The translations under genes were made by a program, and so were the position numbers. A stretch of 64,000 bases of DNA from Sideroxydans sp. (lineage in GTDB: Bacteria; Pseudomonadota; Gammaproteobacteria; Burkholderiales; Gallionellaceae). Below are positions 57,653 to 64,000 of the stretch, piece by piece. The stretch spans positions 1 to 64,000 of the forward strand of contig DAIDAG010000080.1 of NCBI GenBank assembly GCA_027310725.1, given 5' to 3'. The notes beneath the pieces are model-generated. The model saw only the letters and a program-made list of their open reading frames with translations, was not told the DNA's origin and did no database searches. How positions within the stretch are numbered: the first letter of the stretch is position 1; each line of letters opens with the position of its first letter.

Positions 57653-59599
57653 ATGGCTATTTTCGGTATTTCAGTGAGCGCGCTCAATGCGGCCCAAGCA
57701 GGCCTTGCAACGACCTCGAATAACATCGCCAATGCCAACACGCCCGGCTATTCACGGGAACAGATCGTCCAGACGCAGATGTTGCCGCAGAACACGGGCT
57801 CGGGGTTCATCGGGCAGGGTGTCAGCGTGGCGACGGTGCAGAGACAATATGACCAGTTCTTGAGTGCACAAGTACTTGCAGCGCAGACGCAATCGTCCAA
57901 TCTGAATACGCAACTGGGCCTGTCGCAGCAGGTAAGCAATCTGCTGGGTGATTCCAGCGGCGGTTTGACTCCCACGCTGCAGGATTTCTTCACCGCGGTG
58001 AACGGCGTTTCCAATGCGCCCCAGTCCGTGCCCGCACGACAGGCCATGATCGGCAGCGCGCAAACGCTGGTGAGCCGTTTCCAGTCCCTGAGCCAGAACT
58101 TGAACCAGATTCGGGACGGTCTCAACAGCCAGATCTCGAACAGCGTGACACAGATCAATAGCTATGCGAACCAGATCGCCACACTGAACGAGCAGATTGT
58201 CCAAGCGCAGGCCAACAATCCGAACCAGCAGCCGAATGCACTGCTGGATCAACGCGACCAGTTGGTCAATCAGCTCAGTCAGCAAATACGCGTTTCAACT
58301 ATCAAGCAGAGCGACGGTTCGATGAACGTCTATATCGGCAACGGTCAATCGCTGGTTCTGGGTAACCAGACCACGACGCTGCAAGCGATCGCTTCTCCCA
58401 CCGACCCGACGGCGCTGCAAGTCGCCTATGCGAACAATGGCACCGTGATTCCGATCCAGCAAAGTTCGCTGCAGGGCGGCAGCCTGGGGGGATACCTCAG
58501 TTTCCGCCAGACCGTGCTCGATCCGGCAGTCAATGCGCTTGGCCGCATTGCAATGGGTTTTGTCGATACCTTCAATCAGCAACAGCAAAAAGGAACGGAT
58601 CTGAACGGCGCGCTCGGCGCAAGCATGTTCACTTCGGCAGTACCGCGCGTGACGCCTTCCTCTTCCAACGTTGGCAACGGTGTACTCGCGGCGACCGTCA
58701 ACAGTACCTCGGCGCTGACAGGGCACGATTACAGCGTGCAGTTCGATGGTACGAACTATACCGTCTACGATACGACCACCAATGCCGCGCAGTCTTTCAC
58801 TCCGGCACAGTTGGCCGCAGGACAAACGCTCCCAGGTACCGGCATCACACTGCAATTGACGGCGGGTTCGGTGGCGAACGTTGCGGGCGATTCGTTCCTT
58901 GTACGACCCACGGCGGACGGCGCAAGCAATATTGCACTCAACATCACCGACCCGACCAAGATCGCCGCATCAGCTCCCATCGCTTCCAACGCGCCGACTA
59001 CCAACCTGGGAACCGGCACCATTGCGCCAGCCAGCGTGGCCGCGACTACCCCGCTGCCATTGAGTGCGGTTCCGCTGCAGGACAATGTGACGATTACCTT
59101 TATCGATGCAACTCACTTTACTGTCACTGACAATACTGCGCCGTCAACGCTCGTTGGTGCACCGGGAACGCTGTATAACCCGGCCGTTGGAGCGACGTTG
59201 TCGTTTAATGGTTGGACGACGCAAATTAGCGGTGCACCTTCTGCCGGGGACACGTTTTCCGTGACTCAGAACACCAACGCCACTGCCGACGGCAGCAACA
59301 TGCTGAAAATGGCAGCATTGCAGACAACCAATACGCTGGTGAACGGCACGACCAGCTACCAGGGTGCTTATGCACAGTTGATCGCCCAAGTGGGCACACA
59401 GACGAACCAGTTGACTACCACCAGCCAGGCGCAGACCAGCCTGTTGACCCAGGTGACCAACTCGCAGCAGGCTGTTTCCGGTGTCAACCTGGATGAAGAA
59501 GCGGCCAATCTGTTGCGTTATCAGCAAGCCTACCAGGCAGCGGGCAAGGCGATGCAGATCGCCAATACCATGTTCGACACCATTCTGAATCTGAAGTAG
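57653..59599 (+). CDS. flgK: Flagellar hook-associated protein FlgK
   Basis: GISVSALNAAQAGLATTSNNIANANTPGYSREQIVQTQ...VSGVNLDEEAANLLRYQQAYQAAGKAMQIANTMFDTILNLK. Confidence 0.96.
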   Translation: MAIFGISVSALNAAQAGLATTSNNIANANTPGYSREQIVQTQMLPQNTGSGFIGQGVSVATVQRQYDQFLSAQVLAAQTQSSNLNTQLGLSQQVSNLLGDSSGGLTPTLQDFFTAVNGVSNAPQSVPARQAMIGSAQTLVSRFQSLSQNLNQIRDGLNSQISNSVTQINSYANQIATLNEQIVQAQANNPNQQPNALLDQRDQLVNQLSQQIRVSTIKQSDGSMNVYIGNGQSLVLGNQTTTLQAIASPTDPTALQVAYANNGTVIPIQQSSLQGGSLGGYLSFRQTVLDPAVNALGRIAMGFVDTFNQQQQKGTDLNGALGASMFTSAVPRVTPSSSNVGNGVLAATVNSTSALTGHDYSVQFDGTNYTVYDTTTNAAQSFTPAQLAAGQTLPGTGITLQLTAGSVANVAGDSFLVRPTADGASNIALNITDPTKIAASAPIASNAPTTNLGTGTIAPASVAATTPLPLSAVPLQDNVTITFIDATHFTVTDNTAPSTLVGAPGTLYNPAVGATLSFNGWTTQISGAPSAGDTFSVTQNTNATADGSNMLKMAALQTTNTLVNGTTSYQGAYAQLIAQVGTQTNQLTTTSQAQTSLLTQVTNSQQAVSGVNLDEEAANLLRYQQAYQAAGKAMQIANTMFDTILNLK

Positions 59600-59608
59600 G
59601 AGTAGATC

Positions 59609-61033
59609 ATGCGAATCAGTACCGCCACCATCTATAGCTCGAACGTATCCAACATGAACAATCTCGAGGCGCAGATTGCTCAAACCCAACAGCAGATTTC
59701 GACCGGGAACCGTATCCAGTCGCCGGCCGATGATCCTACCGGTGCGGCGCGCATCATTGAGCTCAATCAGGCCAATTCGGTAAACACCCAATATGGCACC
59801 AACAATACTGCCGCTCAAAACACCCTTTCATTATCCGAGAACGTTCTGCAAAGCGTGACGACGCTGCTGCAGAGCGTGAAGTCGACTGCGGTGAATGCGG
59901 CGAACGGTGTGCTGACCACCTCCGACCGCCAATCGTTGGCGACCAGCTTGCAGGGCCAATTGCAGGAATTGCTGGGGCTGGCAAACAGCACGGACGGCAC
60001 CGGAAATTACCTTTTTTCGGGTTCAAAAGGCAACACACAGCCCTTTGTGAATACTCCCGCCGGCATCGCTTACCAGGGCGACAGTTTGCAGCGCAACATA
60101 CAGGTAAGCCCGACAAGACAGATCGCCAGCACCGACGTGGGCACGGATATCTTCATGAAGGTGAGAAACGGGAATGGAACATTCACCGCCTCTTCAGGCT
60201 TGACCCTGGGTATCAGCGCAAACATAGCCGTGGGGGCAACGTCGGTGACTGTGGCCAACACCGGTGCTCTGGTGCCGGGCATGCCGATCACCGGGGGCGG
60301 GTTCCCGGCCGGAACAACGGTCGCCAGCATCACAGATGCAACGCACTTCGTTGCTTCCAATCCGGCAACAACAGCCACGGCCGCGGGGCAGACCATCCAG
60401 TTTGCCAATACAGGCACGGGGACAGGCATCATCAGCACCGGTGCGGTGATCAATCCTGCTTTATACAACAATAACACTTACCAGCTGTCATTCAGCGTAG
60501 TCGCCGGAGTGACTACCTATTCCGTGACCGATGTGACCAATCCTGCCGCTCCCGTCGCTGTTGCCGGTCAAACCAACGTCGCTTACACCAGCGGCAATGC
60601 CATCAATTTCAACGGCATTCAGGTGCAAATCAACGGAGCGCCTGCGAATGGCGATGTGTTCAGTGTCTCGCCTAGCGCCAATCAGGGCATCTTCGCTACC
60701 TTATCCAACCTGATCAATACCCTGAAATCGCCGGCAGCGCCGGGCGGTACTTCTTTCAATCAAAGTGTGAACGATGCATTGGGGAACATCGATCAGGGTT
60801 TGAATAATATCCTGACCGTACGCGCTTCGATGGGGTCCCGCCTGAACGAACTGACTGCCCTGCAAAACACCGTCAGCCAGCAGGGGCTGCAATACCAGCA
60901 AACGCTGACGTCCATCCAGGGTACGGACTACAACAAGGCCATCAGCGATCTGACACAGCAGCACACCGCGCTACAGGCAGCACAACAATCGTTTGCTTCT
61001 ATATCCAAATTGTCGCTGTTCAACTACCTGTAA
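59609..61033 (+). CDS. flgL: Flagellar hook-associated protein FlgL
   Basis: MRISTATIYSSNVSNMNNLEAQIAQTQQQISTGNRIQSPADDPTGAARIIELNQ. Confidence 0.95.
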   Translation: MRISTATIYSSNVSNMNNLEAQIAQTQQQISTGNRIQSPADDPTGAARIIELNQANSVNTQYGTNNTAAQNTLSLSENVLQSVTTLLQSVKSTAVNAANGVLTTSDRQSLATSLQGQLQELLGLANSTDGTGNYLFSGSKGNTQPFVNTPAGIAYQGDSLQRNIQVSPTRQIASTDVGTDIFMKVRNGNGTFTASSGLTLGISANIAVGATSVTVANTGALVPGMPITGGGFPAGTTVASITDATHFVASNPATTATAAGQTIQFANTGTGTGIISTGAVINPALYNNNTYQLSFSVVAGVTTYSVTDVTNPAAPVAVAGQTNVAYTSGNAINFNGIQVQINGAPANGDVFSVSPSANQGIFATLSNLINTLKSPAAPGGTSFNQSVNDALGNIDQGLNNILTVRASMGSRLNELTALQNTVSQQGLQYQQTLTSIQGTDYNKAISDLTQQHTALQAAQQSFASISKLSLFNYL

Positions 61034-61143
61034 ATTCCTTCCGTTTTGATGCGGCGTGCAAGGTTTCCCTTGCATCCCGTCATTTCCGGTGCCTGAATCC
61101 CGGCGTTTCTGAAATCTATTGTGGCTGACGACTGCATTGCTCT

Positions 61144-62601
61144 GTGCAGTTAGAATGCGCGGATGCGGAACCGGACAATGCAACCCGGTTCCTTGGATTG
61201 CCATTAACCCAGATGCATCTCACGGTCATGATAGACAAGGAACGCACGGAAGCCGAAGCGCTTTTCTTCCAGGGTACCCGCTGCATGGAAACCGGCGATG
61301 TCGCCGGCGCAGAAGCCTGCTTCAGGCAAGCTGTGCAAATCGTGCCGGACTTTGCCGAGGCCTATGCCAATCTCGGCCTGATGCTGGACAGGAAGTTTGA
61401 TACGGATGCCGCCGAGATCTGTTATCGGCGATCCATCGAACTTGCCCCGGGCTATTCGCAAACTCATCTGAACCTTGGGGTGCTGTGCGCCGGCAAGAAG
61501 CGATTCGCCGAAGCTGAGGCAGCCTATGAGCAAGCAATCGCGCTTGAGCCGGGGTCTCCGGTGGGGTGGTCGAATCTTGGTGTGCTCTATGCTTGCATGA
61601 AACGGGAAGCAGAGGCGGAACAATGCTACCGCAGGGCGCTGTCTTTGAATGACTCCTATAGAACGGCCCGCTTCAACTTCAGCTATCTGCTATTGCGCCA
61701 GGGTCGGTTTGAAGAAGGCTGGGAGTGTCTGGAGGCCCGCAACTGGTACACAGAACCGGCTGCCCGATTCGATTGCCCGCGCTGGCAGGGCGAAGCAGTC
61801 GCCGGCAAATCGGTCCTGATCGTTTACGAGGCCGGTCTCGGCGATGTGATCCAGTTTTGCCGTTACGCGGAAGTGCTGAAGGAGCGCGGTGCAGCGTCGA
61901 TCACCATGATCTGTCATCCGCCCTTGAAGGCATTGCTGGAAGGGCTGGAAAGCGTGAATAGCGTGGTTTCCTTCGACGAGAAATTACCGGCATCCGGCTG
62001 GGATTTCTGGACCCCGCTTCTGAGCATTCCATACCACTGTAAAACCGATTTCGATTCCATCCCGGCAAAGATTCCCTATCTGGCAGCGCCGCATGACCTG
62101 GTCGAAAAGTGGGCCGCACTGTTACCAAAAAACGGGATCCGAGTCGGTTTGGTGTGGAAGGGAAACACCCAATTCGAAAATGATGCAGACAGGTCGCTTC
62201 CATCGCTTGATGTGCTGGCCTCTTTGGGGTCGGTAGCCGATGTGAGCTTTATCAGCCTGCAGAAAGGCGCCGGCGAAGATGATGCGATTCAGCCGCCCGA
62301 TGGATTGCATCTGATCCATATTGGCTCGCAGCTGACGGATTTTGCCGATACCGCAGCTGCCGTGATGAATCTCGATCTGGTCATCTGCGTCGACACTGCG
62401 GTCGCTCATCTGGCAGGAGCGCTCGGGAAGCCTTGCTGGGTCTTGTTGCCGGATTACAAGACAGACTGGCGCTGGTTGACGGATCGCGAGGATACGCCGT
62501 GGTACCCCGGCATCATGCGCCTCTTTCGCCAGCCCGCGATGGGCGACTGGGGCTCAGTCGTTGCCGAGGTGGTCGCCGCGTTGGAGCAATGGGAAAAGTA
62601 A
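61144..62601 (+). CDS. TPR protein with C-terminal GT9/heptosyltransferase-like glycosyltransferase domain
   Basis: TPR repeats (AYANLGLMLDRKFDTDAAEICYRRSIELAPGYSQTHLNLGVLC...), C-terminal IRVGLVWKGNTQFENDADRSLP...MNLDLVICVDTAVAHLAGALGKPCWVLLP. Start uncertain (ATG 61213 or 61228 also possible). Confidence 0.8.
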   Translation: MQLECADAEPDNATRFLGLPLTQMHLTVMIDKERTEAEALFFQGTRCMETGDVAGAEACFRQAVQIVPDFAEAYANLGLMLDRKFDTDAAEICYRRSIELAPGYSQTHLNLGVLCAGKKRFAEAEAAYEQAIALEPGSPVGWSNLGVLYACMKREAEAEQCYRRALSLNDSYRTARFNFSYLLLRQGRFEEGWECLEARNWYTEPAARFDCPRWQGEAVAGKSVLIVYEAGLGDVIQFCRYAEVLKERGAASITMICHPPLKALLEGLESVNSVVSFDEKLPASGWDFWTPLLSIPYHCKTDFDSIPAKIPYLAAPHDLVEKWAALLPKNGIRVGLVWKGNTQFENDADRSLPSLDVLASLGSVADVSFISLQKGAGEDDAIQPPDGLHLIHIGSQLTDFADTAAAVMNLDLVICVDTAVAHLAGALGKPCWVLLPDYKTDWRWLTDREDTPWYPGIMRLFRQPAMGDWGSVVAEVVAALEQWEK

Positions 62602-62611
62602 AGGATGCGTA

Positions 62612-63382
62612 TCATTCGGCGAGGGTGGGGTATAACTTTACCGCGACGAATAACAGTGCGCAGAATACAGCAAGCAAAACCGAAAAATCCACAGCGTAAC
62701 CATGAATGCTTTCCCCTCCCGTGATCATGAGCCCGCGCAGCGCGTCGATCAGGTAAGTCAGCGGGTTGATCTGTGCGATGAAACGCAACCAGCCCGGCAT
62801 GATCTCCAGCGGATAGATCGCATTGCTCGCGAAGAACATGGGCATGGTCAGGAGCTGGCCTATTCCCATGAAACGTTCGCGCGTCTTGACGATGCAGGCG
62901 ATGACGAGCGAGAACGTGGCAAAGATCCCCGAGCCCAGCATCACGCTGACCAGTACCGCGAAGATCGCGAACGGATCCAGCCTGAGCGAAACATGCATCA
63001 CGAATGCGATGAGATAAATGACCGTCGCCTGCAGAAGGCCGCGGAATCCGGCGGCAACCGCCTTGCCGAATACCAGGGAAATGCGCAGCGCGGGGCTGAC
63101 CAGTAGTTTATGCACCACGCCCAGGTCGCGCTCCCAGATGATCGCGATGCCGTAGAAGATCGCGCTGAACAGAACGCTCTGCGCGAGTATCCCCGGCGTG
63201 ATGAAAGCGAGGTAGCTCAACTGCCCGGTCTGTATGCCGCGAACCTGGGCGAGTACCTGCCCGAATACCACCAGCCACAGCAACGGCTGCACCGCGCGCG
63301 AGATGATCTCGGTCGGGTCGCGGATCAGCTTGATCAGCTCGACTTGCACGATGGCGGCGCTTTCACGGATGAATCGTTTCAT
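62612..63382 (-). CDS. ABC-2 type transporter permease
   Basis: Six-TM ABC-2 permease; PLLWLVVFGQVLAQVRGI...GIFATFSLVIACIVKTRERFMGIGQLLTMPMFFASNAIYPLEIMPGWLRFIAQINPLTYLIDALRGL. Confidence 0.93.
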   Translation of the reverse strand: MKRFIRESAAIVQVELIKLIRDPTEIISRAVQPLLWLVVFGQVLAQVRGIQTGQLSYLAFITPGILAQSVLFSAIFYGIAIIWERDLGVVHKLLVSPALRISLVFGKAVAAGFRGLLQATVIYLIAFVMHVSLRLDPFAIFAVLVSVMLGSGIFATFSLVIACIVKTRERFMGIGQLLTMPMFFASNAIYPLEIMPGWLRFIAQINPLTYLIDALRGLMITGGESIHGYAVDFSVLLAVFCALLFVAVKLYPTLAE

Positions 63383-63394
63383 TGGAATAACCTG

Positions 63395-64000
63395 TCAGCC
63401 GAGTCGATGGGCTGTTCTGCGGTTCTGCACGATCTCGCGGAAAGTGCCGCTCTCCTGGATGGAGCCGCCCGCGTAATGCACGAACACGTCGTCCATGTTG
63501 GCGCCTTCCCCGAGTCCGGCGCGCAACTCGGCAGGTTTGCCGACCACACTGATCTTCCCCCTGTGCAGTATCGCCAGATTGTCGCAAAGCGCTTCTGCCT
63601 CTTCCATGTCGTGCGTGGTGATGAGTACCGTCATGCCATGGTTGCGCCGGAGATCGATCAGACGATCCCACACTGTGTGGCGCGCAACGGGGTCAAGCCC
63701 GATCGTCGGCTCATCCAGGAACAGGATCGCTGGGCGATGCAGCATGGCCTGGGCCAGTTCAAGCCTGCGTATCATGCCGCCGGAGTAGGTGCGTACCAGC
63801 TTGTCTGCAGAGTCGACCAGGCTCATGAACTCCAGCGCATTTTCGATCCGCTCTTTTCTCTCTGTTGCGGGTATGTCATAGAGCTTGGCCGACAGACGCA
63901 GATTCTCATAGCCGGTCAGTGCGCCGTCGGCAGACAGGAGCTGCGATACATAGCCGATGCGCCGCCTGACGTCCGCCGGGGACCGGATGATATCGAAACC
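63395..64000 (-). CDS. ABC transporter ATP-binding protein, truncated by right window edge
   Basis: Frame stays open to base 64000 (GFDIIRSPADVRRRIGYVSQLLSADGALTGYENLRLSAKLYDIPATERKERIENALEFMSLVD...); signature YSGGMIRRLELAQAMLHRPAILFLDEPTIGLDP. Confidence 0.93.
   Translation of the reverse strand, partial: GFDIIRSPADVRRRIGYVSQLLSADGALTGYENLRLSAKLYDIPATERKERIENALEFMSLVDSADKLVRTYSGGMIRRLELAQAMLHRPAILFLDEPTIGLDPVARHTVWDRLIDLRRNHGMTVLITTHDMEEAEALCDNLAILHRGKISVVGKPAELRAGLGEGANMDDVFVHYAGGSIQESGTFREIVQNRRTAHRLG

Noticed and set aside
1-64000. CRISPR array, tRNA/rRNA genes, intact transposase or prophage
   Set aside because: No regularly spaced repeats, tRNA-like or rRNA-like sequence, or transposase/integrase ORF recognised by reading; a tRNAscan/Infernal run would be needed to exclude small RNAs.

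Overview
The window is about 64 kb of a Gram-negative bacterial chromosome. Gene content (FlhDC, FlgA-L order, multiheme cytochromes) suggests a betaproteobacterium, possibly an iron-oxidising Gallionellaceae relative; that taxonomy is inference. Nearly all genes are on the + strand. From left to right: (i) the 3' end of a multiheme c-type cytochrome, a second 12-heme-site cytochrome and a TPR/beta-barrel outer-membrane protein, resembling a porin-cytochrome conduit; (ii) sucCD, a TerC-family protein and UspA; (iii) a co-directional signalling block: CHASE2-Ser/Thr kinase, PP2C phosphatase, double-FHA protein, CHASE2-adenylate cyclase, metallo-beta-lactamase-fold hydrolase, cNMP-binding/rhodanese fusion, GAF-fused GspE/PilB-type ATPase and GAF-HD-GYP protein, followed by a type IV pilin with a sigma54-type promoter and a TMTC-like membrane glycosyltransferase; (iv) a large flagellar/chemotaxis region: flhDC, motAB, three MCPs that each carry a CXXCH heme motif, two cheV, cheY, cheZ, cheA, cheR, a receiver-less cheB, flhBAFG, fliA, motCD-like genes, a decayed accessory patch, flgNMA on the minus strand, and flgBCDEFGHIJKL; (v) a TPR/GT9-like protein and an ABC-2 exporter that is cut by the right edge. 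The observations I rate highest are the kinase/FHA/cAMP/assembly-ATPase/pilin signalling block, the porin-cytochrome module, the trio of heme-motif chemoreceptors, sigma28 -35 boxes built from upstream stop codons, and a shared inserted module in FlgE and FlgL.
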